DNA of 36,922 bases from the NCBI RefSeq assembly GCF_008042125.1, contig NZ_RDBI01000040.1:2140497-2177418 (forward strand). Direction: 5' to 3'. Position 1 is the stretch's first letter; every line of letters starts with the position of its first letter. The notes under the pieces were generated by a model. It made no database searches, had not been told where the DNA came from, and saw nothing but the letters and a program-made list of their open reading frames with translations. Positions 8,263-16,377 of this stretch are shown piece by piece. The position numbers were made by a program, and so were the translations under genes. The stretch is from Streptomyces sp. MS191. Lineage in GTDB: Bacteria; Actinomycetota; Actinomycetes; Streptomycetales; Streptomycetaceae.

Positions 8263-8318
8263 CGGGTGGCGGCGAGCTTCGTGCCCGCCCCGAGCACGGC
8301 ACGGCGGGCCGCCACCCG
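8263..8318. terminator. Hairpin downstream of the cyclase gene
   Basis: An 11-bp perfect stem, cgggtggcggc (8263-8273) and gccgccacccg (8308-8318), has a 34-nt loop that can itself pair (cgtgc/gcacg). It lies 54 bp past the cyclase stop and before the convergent ATPase gene (8433), a fitting place for a bidirectional terminator. The rest of 8210-8432 shows nothing else recognisable. Confidence 0.5.
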
Positions 8319-8432
8319 GTCGCGACCCGCACTCGCCGAGGGCGCGGCACCCTCGTCGTCCCCTCGCGACGCATCGCTCACCCCAGAGTGAACAAAACGG
8401 CACGAACCGTCAACAGTGCCTCCGGCGGAGCG

Positions 8433-8891
8433 TCAGCAGGAGGCCCGGTCGAAGGCGATCGGCTCCCGTACCGCCGGGGCCGGTGCCGGAACGCTCCGGT
8501 CCACCTCGCACCAGATGCTCTTGCCGGCGCCTTCGCGCTGCCAGCCCCAGCGGTCGGCCAGGCCGTCCACCAGCTCCAGGCCGCGGCCGTTGGTGTCCTC
8601 GCCCTGTGCGTGCCGCTGGAGCGGGGGCCGGTCGCTGCGGTCGGCCACCTCGACCCGGACCGTGCCCGCGTCCGGGCAGCCGGCCCCGAACAGCATCCTC
8701 AGGACGGCCGGACAGCCGGTGTGCACCACGGCGTTGGTCACCAGCTCGGAGATGAGCAGCACCAGCGTCTCGGCCAGCGGCTCGTCCACCCCTATGCCCG
8801 ATCCGGCGAGCCTCGAACGGGCCCATCGCCGGGCTCGTCCCACCTCTGCCGGGTCGGCCCCGACCTCCAACTGAACCTGAAGCACCTGCAC
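8433..8891 (-). CDS. ATP-binding protein, RsbW/SpoIIAB-like anti-sigma serine kinase
   Basis: 152 residues, GTG start at 8891. It is a stand-alone GHKL ATPase (HATPase_c_2). The N-box is ISELVTNAVVHT with Asn at about residue 53, then VEVADRSDRPP at about 81-90 and the G2-like box TNGRGLELVDGLADRWG at about 100-116. Streptomyces carries dozens of such proteins, which act as anti-sigma factors or serine kinases phosphorylating STAS-domain proteins. No sigma factor or STAS partner is adjacent, though a STAS protein is encoded at 16378-16758. It lies inside the catabolic island but has no obvious link to it. Confidence 0.85.
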   Translation of the reverse strand: MQVLQVQLEVGADPAEVGRARRWARSRLAGSGIGVDEPLAETLVLLISELVTNAVVHTGCPAVLRMLFGAGCPDAGTVRVEVADRSDRPPLQRHAQGEDTNGRGLELVDGLADRWGWQREGAGKSIWCEVDRSVPAPAPAVREPIAFDRASC

Positions 8892-9042
8892 CGTTCACAC
8901 CATCCGAACCGGCGGACACATCGCCTCGCGCCTCACAGCCATCGACGCCCTCACGGAACGTGATTTCCTTGCGAGACAGCATGGTTGACGTACAGTCACC
9001 GCAACAAGCGCTTCAGGCATATTCCAGCGCGAAGGAGTACGC

Positions 9043-9231
9043 ATGGTCCATACTGTGCGACGCACGCTGCGGGGAGTCGAACAGGGGCGCGCGAGGCGCC
9101 TCCAGGGGGCGCGAACGGCGGGCATTCCGGGGCCCGGAGCCGCCGCACCGGCGGCACCGGTACGGACCGGACCCACAACCACTCGCATCCCACGGAGCGT
9201 ACCGGAGCAGGACCCCGACTCCGGGCCGTGA
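9043..9231 (+). CDS. Possible small protein (62 aa) in an otherwise gene-free stretch
   Basis: The 401-bp stretch 8892-9292 holds no other candidate gene. This ORF begins ATG at 9043 after GCGAAGGAGTACGC, a strong and well-spaced Shine-Dalgarno sequence, and ends TGA at 9229-9231. The product is basic at its N-terminus (MVHTVRRTLRGVEQGRARRLQGAR) and Pro/Ala-rich after it, with no recognised domain, signal peptide or membrane segment. Upstream, ttgacg near 8987 could be a -35 element. The RBS is the main argument for translation; the composition could also arise by chance in high-GC DNA. Confidence 0.4.
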   Translation: MVHTVRRTLRGVEQGRARRLQGARTAGIPGPGAAAPAAPVRTGPTTTRIPRSVPEQDPDSGP

Positions 9232-9292
9232 CGGTCCGGCCGAGGGACACAACCCGATATCGACGCTGCGTGAGCGCCACCGGGCGCGGTGG

Positions 9293-10189
9293 CTACAACC
9301 GCGCCGCCTCCACCTCCTCCGCGAGGGCCTTCGGGAGCCAGCGTTCGGCCCGGACCCAGGCCCGTTTCAGATGCAGATGGACCTCCGCCTCCCAGGTGAA
9401 GCCCATGCCGCCGTGGATCTGGAGGCAGTCGCGGGCGCAGCCGGTCGCGGCCTCGTCGGCGAGCAGTTTGGCCCCCGCGATCTCGACCGGGTCACCGGTC
9501 ACGGCCGCCGCGTAGACGGCGGCGCGGGCTACTTCCGTTCGTACGAGCATCTGCGCGCACAGATGCTTGACGGCCTGGAAGACGCCGATCGGCCGGCCGA
9601 ACTGCTCCCGCTCGCGGGCGTGGCGCACGGCCGCCTCGGTCGTGCGCCCGGCGCTGCCGAGTTGTTCGGCCGCGGTCAGCAGTGCGCCGGTCGCGACGAG
9701 CGCGTCCGGCACCGGGGCCGTGGCGTCCGCGCGTTCCCGGCGGGCGGGGCCCGGCAGCCGGTGCAGGGGCGTCAGCGGGTCGACCGAACGCACCGGGACG
9801 GCACCGGAGACGTCCCCGCGGACGACGTCCGCCTCGTCCAGCCACTCCACGAGCCCTCCGTCGGGCCCGGTGACCACGGTCTTGCCCTCGGCCGCCCCGG
9901 GCACCTCCCCGGCCGCCAGGTGCGTCGCGATCAGCGGGCCGGGCAGCAGGGCGCGTCCCGCCTCCTCGAAGGCGAGCACCGCCTCGGGGAGGCCGAGGCC
10001 CACACCGCCGGCCTCCTCGGGCAGCCGGAGCGCGAAGAGGCCCGCCTCGCCCAGTTCCCGCCAGAGCGCCCGGTCGAGCGTCCCCGTGGCGACGGCCGCC
10101 CGGAGCTCCTGCGCGCCGAAGCGTCCGGCGAGCAGCTCCCGCACGCCCGCCTTCAGCGCCCTCTGGTCCTCGGTGAGCCGGAAGTCCAC
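9293..10189 (-). CDS. Acyl-CoA dehydrogenase family protein, short subunit
   Basis: 298 residues from the GTG at 10187-10189 (V-D-F-R-L-T-E-D-Q), which has GGGAGG nine bases upstream. A GTG at 10198 would overlap the upstream stop as GTGA but sits too close to that RBS. The N-terminal ACAD domain DFRLTEDQRALKAGVRELLAGRF is followed by a shortened middle domain and the C-terminal helical domain with RHAREREQFGRPIGVFQAVKHLCAQM and CLQIHGGMGFTWEAEVHLHLKRA. The IHGGxGFTWE segment and reduced length resemble the partner subunits of actinobacterial heteromeric ACADs used in steroid side-chain breakdown (ChsE1/FadE29 types). It probably forms an FAD-dependent heteromer with the product of 10195-11328. 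Confidence 0.88.
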   Translation of the reverse strand: MDFRLTEDQRALKAGVRELLAGRFGAQELRAAVATGTLDRALWRELGEAGLFALRLPEEAGGVGLGLPEAVLAFEEAGRALLPGPLIATHLAAGEVPGAAEGKTVVTGPDGGLVEWLDEADVVRGDVSGAVPVRSVDPLTPLHRLPGPARRERADATAPVPDALVATGALLTAAEQLGSAGRTTEAAVRHAREREQFGRPIGVFQAVKHLCAQMLVRTEVARAAVYAAAVTGDPVEIAGAKLLADEAATGCARDCLQIHGGMGFTWEAEVHLHLKRAWVRAERWLPKALAEEVEAARL

Positions 10190-10194
10190 TCGGA

Positions 10195-11328
10195 TCACCC
10201 TCCCTTCGGAAGGCCGAGGATCCGCTCGGCGACGATGTTCCGCTGGATCTGCGAGGTGCCGGCGGCGATCGTGTACGAGAGCGAGGACAGCCGGTCCTGG
10301 TTCCACTCCCGGCCGAGGTCGAGCGCGTCCGGGCCGAGGACGGCGGCGGCCGCGTCGTACAGCTCCTGACGGGCGTGGGAGTAGCGGAGCTTGAAGACGG
10401 AGCCGCCGGTGCCGGGAACGCCGCCACTGGCCTGCGCCTCGCTGACGTTCCACTGGGTGAGGCGCCACAGGGCGCGGAACTCGGCGCTCAGCGCGCCGAG
10501 CCTGCGGCGCACCACGTCGTCGTCCCAGGTGCCGTTGCGCCGTGCCTCGGCGGCGAGTTCGCCGAGGGTGCGGCGGCAGGCGACGACCTCGCCGACGAAG
10601 GCCGTGCCGCGTTCGAAGGACAGCGTCACCATGGTCACCCGCCAGCCGTCGTTCTCCGCGCCGACCCGGTGCGCGGCCGGTACCCGGACCTCGTCGAGGA
10701 ACATCTCGGCGAACTCGGCGGACCCGGCGAGCGTGCGCAGCGGCCGGACGGTGATCCCGGGGGCGTCCATCGGCATCGCGAGCCAGCTGATGCCGCGGTG
10801 CCGGGGGGCGTCCGGGTCGGTGCGGACGAGCAGCTCGCACCAGTCGGCGACCTCGGCGTGCGAGGTCCAGATCTTGGAGCCGGTGACCACGTAGTCGTCG
10901 CCGTCCCGGACCGCCCGGGTGCGCAGGGAGGCGAGGTCGGAGCCGGCGTCCGGCTCGCTGAAGCCCTGGCACCAGACCTCGTCGCCGCGCAGGACGGGCG
11001 GCAGCCAGCGCTCCCGCTGCTCGGCGGTCCCCTCGGCGGCGATCGTCGGTCCGGCGTGCAGCAGCCCGACGAAGTTGGCGCCGACGTAGGGGGCGCCGGC
11101 CCGCTCCGTCTCCTCCAGGAAGATCAGCCGATGGGTCGGGGAGGCGTCCCAGTGGACGTCCGCGTACCCCGCCTCGTACAGCCGGCGCTGCCAGCCGCAG
11201 TCGTAGGCGCGGCGGCCCGGCCAGTCCAGCGGGTCGGGCCGCGGCGGCAGGGTGGGCAGGACCGTCGCGAGCCAGGCGCGCAGCCGCGCCCGGAACTCCT
11301 CCTCCTCGGCGGTGTACGCGAGGTCCAT
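10195..11328 (-). CDS. Acyl-CoA dehydrogenase family protein, long subunit
   Basis: 377 residues, ATG at 11326-11328 overlapping the amidohydrolase stop as TGATG. The three ACAD domains are present: N-terminal MDLAYTAEEEEFRARLRAWL, middle WCQGFSEPDAGSDLASLRTRAVRDGDDYVVTGSKIWTSHA (flavin/substrate-binding signature), and a C-terminal helical domain ending YTIAAGTSQIQRNIVAERILGLP. In MCAD-type enzymes the catalytic Glu sits in YEGTSQ; here that position is Ala, as in many subunits of heteromeric actinobacterial ACADs. It would introduce an alpha-beta double bond into the CoA ester made by the ligase at 12656. It is the middle gene of a three-gene operon. Confidence 0.9.
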   Translation of the reverse strand: MDLAYTAEEEEFRARLRAWLATVLPTLPPRPDPLDWPGRRAYDCGWQRRLYEAGYADVHWDASPTHRLIFLEETERAGAPYVGANFVGLLHAGPTIAAEGTAEQRERWLPPVLRGDEVWCQGFSEPDAGSDLASLRTRAVRDGDDYVVTGSKIWTSHAEVADWCELLVRTDPDAPRHRGISWLAMPMDAPGITVRPLRTLAGSAEFAEMFLDEVRVPAAHRVGAENDGWRVTMVTLSFERGTAFVGEVVACRRTLGELAAEARRNGTWDDDVVRRRLGALSAEFRALWRLTQWNVSEAQASGGVPGTGGSVFKLRYSHARQELYDAAAAVLGPDALDLGREWNQDRLSSLSYTIAAGTSQIQRNIVAERILGLPKGG

Positions 11329-12521
11329 CAGACGATGTCCAGGCCGAGCATGCGGATGGCGTTGCCGCGCATCAGTTTGTAGACGGTCTCGTCGTCGAGG
11401 TCCTTGACGTGGTCGAGGGCGACCTCGCGGGTGTGCGGGAACGTCGAGTCGACGTGCGGGTAGTCCGTCTCGAAGGTGGCGTTGTCCCGCCCCACCACGT
11501 CGAGCGAGGCGATGCCGTGCTTGTCGCGGAAGAAGCAGCAGAAGATCTGCCGGTAGTAGTACGTCGAGGGCGGTTCGGGGATCAGGTCGCGGACCCCGCC
11601 CCAGGCGCGGTGCTCCTGCCACACGTCGTCGGCCCGTTCGAGGGCGTACGGGATCCAGCCCATCTGGCCCTCGCTGTAGGCCAGCTTGAGCGTGGGGAAC
11701 CGGACCAGGACCCCGCTGAAGAGGAAGTCCATCATCGAGGCCATCGCGTTGTTGAAGCTGAGCGAGGCCTGCACGGCGGGCGGGGCGTCGGGGGACGCGG
11801 CGGGCATCTGGGAGGAGGAGCCGATGTGCATGTTGACGACGGTGCCCGTCTCCTGGCACACGGCGAAGAAGGGGTCCCAGTAGCCGGAGTGGATCGACGG
11901 CAGCCCCAGGTGGGTGGGGATCTCGGAGAACGTCACGGCCCGCACCCCGCGCGCGGCGTTGCGCCGGATCTCGGCGACGGCGAGGTCGATGTCCCAGAGG
12001 GGGATGATGCAGAGGGGGATGAGCCGCCCGCCGCTGCCGCCGCACCATTCCTCGACCATCCAGTCGTTGTAGGCGCGGACGCAGGCGAGGGCGACCTCCT
12101 TGTCGTGGGCCTCGGCGAACGTCTGGCCGCAGAAGCGCGGGAAGGTGGGGAAGCACAGGGACGCCTCGACGTGGTTGAGGTCCATGTCCTTCAGCCGTTC
12201 GGCGGGGTCCCAGCAGCCGCGGCGCATCTCCGCGCGGGTGATCCCCTCCAGGGTCATGTCGTCGCGGTCGAAGCCGACGGCGGCGATGTTGCGCTTGTAC
12301 GGGAACTTCAGGTCCTCGTAGATCCACCAGTCGGTGGGCGGGCCGTCGGGGTCCATGGTGATCCGGTACTTCCCGCCGACGTACTCGAGCTCCCCGATGC
12401 CCGCCGTCACGGGCCGCGGTCCGCGGTCGCGGTACCGCGCCGGCAGCCAGGTGTCGAAGAGGTGCGCGGGCTCGATCACATGGTCGTCGACGCTGATGAT
12501 CCGAGGCAGTTCCTGGTCCAT
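11328..12521 (-). CDS. Amidohydrolase family protein (ACMSD-like TIM-barrel hydrolase)
   Basis: 397 residues, ATG at 12519-12521 with AGGAGTGCGCCC upstream. It belongs to the Amidohydro_2 (PF04909) group. The N-terminal metal motif SVDDHVIEP (Asp12, His14) is followed by FPTFPRFCGQTF, CVRAYNDWMVEEWCG, VVNMHIGSSS (a metal-ligand histidine) and the C-terminal ETDYPHVDSTFP with a catalytic Asp. Family members hydrolyse or decarboxylate small cyclic or aromatic acids, and homologues are common beside ACAD and CoA-ligase genes. It is the first gene of the operon leading to the two ACADs and is divergent from the AMP-forming ligase, with operator palindromes between. The exact reaction is not predictable from the sequence. 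Confidence 0.88.
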   Translation of the reverse strand: MDQELPRIISVDDHVIEPAHLFDTWLPARYRDRGPRPVTAGIGELEYVGGKYRITMDPDGPPTDWWIYEDLKFPYKRNIAAVGFDRDDMTLEGITRAEMRRGCWDPAERLKDMDLNHVEASLCFPTFPRFCGQTFAEAHDKEVALACVRAYNDWMVEEWCGGSGGRLIPLCIIPLWDIDLAVAEIRRNAARGVRAVTFSEIPTHLGLPSIHSGYWDPFFAVCQETGTVVNMHIGSSSQMPAASPDAPPAVQASLSFNNAMASMMDFLFSGVLVRFPTLKLAYSEGQMGWIPYALERADDVWQEHRAWGGVRDLIPEPPSTYYYRQIFCCFFRDKHGIASLDVVGRDNATFETDYPHVDSTFPHTREVALDHVKDLDDETVYKLMRGNAIRMLGLDIV

Positions 12522-12535
12522 GGGCGCACTCCTCT

Positions 12536-12631
12536 TCTGACGGGTCGTCAGATAGCAGGCTAGCCCCGCACCCCTGGACCGACAAGGAGCATGGCTCTAC
12601 GCTCTCCGCACGATCTGACAGTCCGTCAGTT
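12536..12631. promoter_or_regulatory. Pair of TetR-type operator palindromes (island operator, sites 3 and 4)
   Basis: Site 3 (12536-12552) is TCTGACGGGTCGTCAGA and site 4 (12615-12631) is TCTGACAGTCCGTCAGT. Both are 17-bp near-perfect palindromes of the same family as the sites at 7194-7240. They lie in the 134-bp region between the amidohydrolase (start 12521) and the ligase (start 12656), each close to one gene's start, so one site may serve each promoter. Confidence 0.75.
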
Positions 12632-12655
12632 CGATCGAGCCGCTCGGAGTCGAGA

Positions 12656-14200
12656 ATGACCGACACCGCACACGCCCTGGGCGCCTCCCGCACGCTCTGG
12701 GAGCTCGTCGCCCGCCGCGCCGCCCTCACCCCCGACCACCCCGTCCTGCTCCAGGGTGACCGGACGCTGACCTTCGGCGAACTGCGCGACCGCGCCGAAC
12801 GCTGCGCCGCCGGCCTCTGGGAGATGGGGGTGCGCCCGGGCACGGTCGTCGCCTGGCAGCTGCCGACCCGGATCGAGACGGCGATCCTGTCCTTCGCGCT
12901 GACCCGCGTCGGAGCCGTCCAGTCACCGGTCATCCCCTTCTACCGGGACCGCGAGGTCGGCTTCGCGCTGCGCGCGTCGGGGGCCGCGTTCTTCGCCGTC
13001 CCCGGGGTGTGGCGCGGCTTCGACCACACGGAGCTGGCCCGCCGGCTCGGCGCCCGGGGCGTCTTCGAGGCCTACGACTCCCTTCCCGACGGCGACCCGG
13101 CGGTCCTGCCACCCCCGCCGGCACCCGACACCGGCCAGGACGTGCGCTGGATCTACTGGACCTCCGGGACCACCTCCGACCCCAAGGGCGTGCTGCACAC
13201 CGACCGCTCGCTGATCGCCGGCGGCTCCTGCCTCGCCCACGCCCTGCACCTGACCTCGGACGACGTCGGCTCGATGGCCTTCCCGTACGCCCACATCGCC
13301 GGACCCGACTACACCGTGATGCTGCTGCTCTACGGCTTCCCCGCGGTGATGTTCGAGCAGTTCGCGCTGCCCGGCGCCCTGGAGGAGTACCGCAAGCACG
13401 GGGTGACGGTGGCGGGCGGCTCCACCGCCTTCTACGCGATGTTCCTGGCCGAGCAGCGCAAGCTCCCCCCGGGCGAGAAACTCATCCCGAGCCTGCGGCT
13501 GCTCGCCGGCGGCGGGGCCCCCAAGCCGCCGGAGGTCTACCACGCGGTGGTGCGGGAGATGGGGTGCCAGCTCACCCACGGCTACGGCATGACCGAGGTC
13601 CCGATGATCACCATGGGCTCGCCGGACGACACCGCCGAGAACCTCGCCACCACGGAGGGCAGACCGCCGGCCGGCATGGAGATACGCATCGCGCGGGACG
13701 CCTCCGGCAACGGCGAGGTGCGCCTGCGCGGCGAGGCGGTGTGCCGGGGATACCTCGACCCCGCGCAGACGGCCACCGCCTTCGACGAGGACGGCTTCCT
13801 GATCACCGGTGACGTGGGCCACCTCACCCCGTCCGGGCACCTGGTCCTCACCGGCCGGATCAAGGACATCATCATCCGCAAAGGGGAGAACATCTCGGCC
13901 AAGGAGATCGAGGACCTCCTCCACCGGCACCCGGCGGTCGGCGACGCGGCCGTCATCGGCCTGCCGGACCCGGAACGCGGCGAGCGGGTCTGCGCGGTCG
14001 TCGAACCCGCCGAACGGCCGCCGGGCGCGGCTCCCCTGACCCTGGCGGCGGTCACCGCCTTCCTGCGCGGCGAGGGGCTCTCCGTGCACAAGCTGCCGGA
14101 GCAGCTGGAGGTGGTCGAGGAACTCCCGCGCAACGACACCCTGCGGAAGGTACTCAAGTACAAACTGCGCGAACGGTTCACCGCGGTGGACACGGCCTGA
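12656..14200 (+). CDS. AMP-forming acyl-CoA synthetase/ligase (ANL superfamily)
   Basis: 514 residues, ATG at 12656. Core motifs in order: the P-loop YWTSGTTSDPKGVLHTD (about 165-180), GYGMTEVP (about 308), the TGD of LITGDVGHL (about 383), the hinge RIKDIIIRKGENIS (about 400-413) and the C-terminal catalytic lysine region NDTLRKVLKYKLRE. The N-terminus TLWELVARRAALTPDHPVLLQGDRTLTFGELRDRA is typical of cyclohexanecarboxylate-CoA ligase (AliA)-like and fatty-acid-CoA ligases. It activates a carboxylic acid with ATP and CoA, providing the CoA thioester for the two ACADs and the SDR. It is divergent from the amidohydrolase operon and under the shared palindromic operator. Confidence 0.92.
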   Translation: MTDTAHALGASRTLWELVARRAALTPDHPVLLQGDRTLTFGELRDRAERCAAGLWEMGVRPGTVVAWQLPTRIETAILSFALTRVGAVQSPVIPFYRDREVGFALRASGAAFFAVPGVWRGFDHTELARRLGARGVFEAYDSLPDGDPAVLPPPPAPDTGQDVRWIYWTSGTTSDPKGVLHTDRSLIAGGSCLAHALHLTSDDVGSMAFPYAHIAGPDYTVMLLLYGFPAVMFEQFALPGALEEYRKHGVTVAGGSTAFYAMFLAEQRKLPPGEKLIPSLRLLAGGGAPKPPEVYHAVVREMGCQLTHGYGMTEVPMITMGSPDDTAENLATTEGRPPAGMEIRIARDASGNGEVRLRGEAVCRGYLDPAQTATAFDEDGFLITGDVGHLTPSGHLVLTGRIKDIIIRKGENISAKEIEDLLHRHPAVGDAAVIGLPDPERGERVCAVVEPAERPPGAAPLTLAAVTAFLRGEGLSVHKLPEQLEVVEELPRNDTLRKVLKYKLRERFTAVDTA

Positions 14201-14310
14201 GCGCCGAGCGACCCGCTCCGCAGTACGTCCCTTTTGGGTGAAACCTTCCCGGGCTTTCCGACGTCCTCCTCTCGGAAGCCGGTCACGGGCCAGCGGGGGA
14301 GTGGACGTTC

Positions 14311-15099
14311 ATGGCACTGAGGAAGTACACCGCGCACATAGCCGTCGTCGCGTCGGCGGTCGCACTCACCGGAGCGGTGTGGGGCGCGTCGGTCCTGACC
14401 CGCTCGGAGGCGGCCGACACGGCGCGCGGGCCGGCCGCTCAGGGCAAGGGCCCCTCGACCCGGAACCCGGCGCGCCCGCCCGCCAGGGTCCCGGAGAGCA
14501 TCGCGCACGCCTCCGAGTCGGGCGGACAGGCCGTCAACATCACCATCGACGACGGCCCGGACCCGCGGTGGACCCCCGACGTGCTGCGGATCCTGAAGAA
14601 GAACGACGTCAAGGCCGTCTTCTGCATGATCGGCCCGCAGGCCCGGCAGCACCCGGACCTGGTGAAGCGGGTCGTCGCGGACGGACACCGGCTCTGCGAC
14701 CACACCACCGACCACGACACCACGATGGACCGGAAGTCGCCCGAGTACCAGAAGCAGCAGATCCTCGCGGCGAAGAAGATGATCGAGGACGCGGCGGGCG
14801 GTGCGAAGGTCGAGTACTACCGCGCCCCGGGCGGCGCCTTCACCCCCGACAGCCGTCGGATCGCCGCGGCGGCCGGCATGCGGCCGCTCGGCTGGAACGT
14901 CGACACGAAGGACTTCCACCGGCCCGGCACGCAGGCGATCGTCGACACCGTGCGCAACGAGCTGCCCAACGGGCCGACGATCCTCTTCCACGACGGCGGC
15001 GGCGACCGCAGCCAGACCGTCGCCGCGCTGGAGCAGGTCCTGCCCTGGCTCAAGGAGCAGGGCCACCCGACCGGCTTCCCCGTACGCACCCGTCCCTGA
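14311..15099 (+). CDS. Secreted polysaccharide deacetylase (NodB domain)
   Basis: 262 residues, ATG at 14311 after GGGGGAGTGG. An N-terminal hydrophobic segment (about 8-28) acts as signal or anchor, followed by a Pro/Ala-rich linker to about residue 70. The NodB motifs are TIDDGPDP (Asp80 and Asp81), the metal-binding HTTDHDT (His131, His135), YYRAPGGAF, NVDTKDF and ILFHDGGGDR, so all catalytic elements are present. Such CE4 enzymes remove N-acetyl or O-acetyl groups from peptidoglycan, chitin oligomers or other wall glycans outside the cell. About 110 bp of gene-free DNA precedes it, and it is probably monocistronic. It converges with the LysE gene, with only 15 bp between stops. Confidence 0.92.
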   Translation: MALRKYTAHIAVVASAVALTGAVWGASVLTRSEAADTARGPAAQGKGPSTRNPARPPARVPESIAHASESGGQAVNITIDDGPDPRWTPDVLRILKKNDVKAVFCMIGPQARQHPDLVKRVVADGHRLCDHTTDHDTTMDRKSPEYQKQQILAAKKMIEDAAGGAKVEYYRAPGGAFTPDSRRIAAAAGMRPLGWNVDTKDFHRPGTQAIVDTVRNELPNGPTILFHDGGGDRSQTVAALEQVLPWLKEQGHPTGFPVRTRP

Positions 15100-15114
15100 C
15101 GGGGCTGCGGCCGC

Positions 15115-15753
15115 TCAGTCCCTGCGTCCGGTCGCGGCCACGGTGACACCGAGGCCGATCATCGTGATCCCGCCGATCCCGCCGACCAGCGAGAGGCGCC
15201 GGGGCGAGCGCCCGAACCAGTCGCGCGCGGTGGCCGCGGCCACGCCCCACACCGCGTCGGAGGCCAGCGCGATGACGTTGAACACCACGCCGAGCAGCAG
15301 CATCTGCGCCGCCACGTGCCCCGCCTCCCGGTCCACGAACTGGGGCAGCACCGCGGCGAAGAAGACCATCGTCTTGGGGTTGCTCACCCCGACGACGAAT
15401 CCCTCCCAGAACGTGCGCCGTCCGCCCCGCTCCGGCCCGCCGCCGTCGAACGCGGCCCGCAGCGCACCCCGTTCGCGCCAGGCCCGGAAGCCCAGGTACA
15501 CCAGGTAGGCGGCGCCCGCGAGCTTCAGGACGGTGAAGACGAGGACCGAACGCTCCACCACGGTCCCGACGCCCAGCGCCACCGCCGCGGCGAGCGCGTA
15601 GCCGCCGAGCGTGTTGCCCGCGACGGTGGTCAGCGCGGCGCGGCGGCCGTGGGCCAGCGCGCGTCCGATCACGAACAGCACACTGGGGCCGGGGATCACG
15701 ATCAGCAGGAGCGACATGGCCGCGAAGGCCGCCAAGCGGTCGGTGGACACCAT
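15115..15753 (-). CDS. LysE family translocator
   Basis: 212 residues from ATG at 15751-15753 (M-V-S-T-D-R). A longer in-frame upstream start would add a hydrophilic extension unlike the family. It has six predicted membrane segments, with the LysE/RhtB signature SLLLIVIPGPSVLFVIGRALAHGRRAAL near residues 13-40 and the second signature GFVVGVSNPKTMVFFAAVLPQF near 125-145. These exporters remove amino acids or similar small metabolites from the cytoplasm. No strong RBS is seen. It is convergent with the deacetylase. Confidence 0.88.
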   Translation of the reverse strand: MVSTDRLAAFAAMSLLLIVIPGPSVLFVIGRALAHGRRAALTTVAGNTLGGYALAAAVALGVGTVVERSVLVFTVLKLAGAAYLVYLGFRAWRERGALRAAFDGGGPERGGRRTFWEGFVVGVSNPKTMVFFAAVLPQFVDREAGHVAAQMLLLGVVFNVIALASDAVWGVAAATARDWFGRSPRRLSLVGGIGGITMIGLGVTVAATGRRD

Positions 15754-15828
15754 GGCGCCATGCAAGCACGGCCGGCCCGCACCCTTCCAGGGGCGTCTCA
15801 CATGCCAGAGCCCCCGGCGGGACGCCCC

Positions 15829-16350
15829 TCAGGCGTCGCGGTCCTCCGTCATGAAGTACCGGGCGAAGGCACCCACGGCGGCCTCCTCGTCGACGGCGCC
15901 CGAGTCCGCGGTCGGCAGCGTACGGGCGCTCAGCGCGGCCGCCACCGGGGAGACACCGAGCGCCAGCAGGGCGCGCTCCACCTCCGCGGGTGTCGCGGCG
16001 ATGGCGAGCGCGGCGTGCAGGAACGGCCGGGCGATCTCCGCGAACCGCTCGGGGTGGTCGTGCAGCCGCTTGACCGCGCCGCCGAGGAACTCCTCGTGGC
16101 TCACCTTCTGGTCGCCGTCGACGTCCGCGATCCCGGCCATGCCCTGCCAGAACGCCTCGGCGCCGTCGCACAGGGCCTGCCCGCGATCGGAGCGGAACGT
16201 GACGCCGAACTCGGTGAGAAGCCGTTTCGCCGCGGTGGAGAAGTCCTCGCGGGAGATGGTCCCGTCGCCGTCCTGGTCGAAGGCGGCGAAGCGGGAGGCG
16301 AGTCGGCGCTGCAAGAGCCGCTCGCGGTCCGTGTGCTGCGTGTGCTCCAT
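15829..16350 (-). CDS. EF-hand calcium-binding protein (calerythrin-like)
   Basis: 173 residues, ATG at 16350. Two good EF-hand loops are visible: DQDGDGTISRED (residues 25-36, ending in Asp instead of the usual Glu) and DVDGDQKVSHEE (76-87). A third, poorer loop lies near ADSGAVDEEAAV at the C-terminus. The all-helical, soluble, cytosolic architecture matches the calerythrin/CabC-like calcium buffers or sensors of Streptomyces. It follows the STAS gene (16378) by only 27 bp on the same strand, so the two are probably co-transcribed; whether Ca2+ and the anti-anti-sigma protein are functionally linked is unknown. Confidence 0.9.
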   Translation of the reverse strand: MEHTQHTDRERLLQRRLASRFAAFDQDGDGTISREDFSTAAKRLLTEFGVTFRSDRGQALCDGAEAFWQGMAGIADVDGDQKVSHEEFLGGAVKRLHDHPERFAEIARPFLHAALAIAATPAEVERALLALGVSPVAAALSARTLPTADSGAVDEEAAVGAFARYFMTEDRDA

Positions 16351-16377
16351 CCCCGGAGACTACGACGATCGGGCCCG

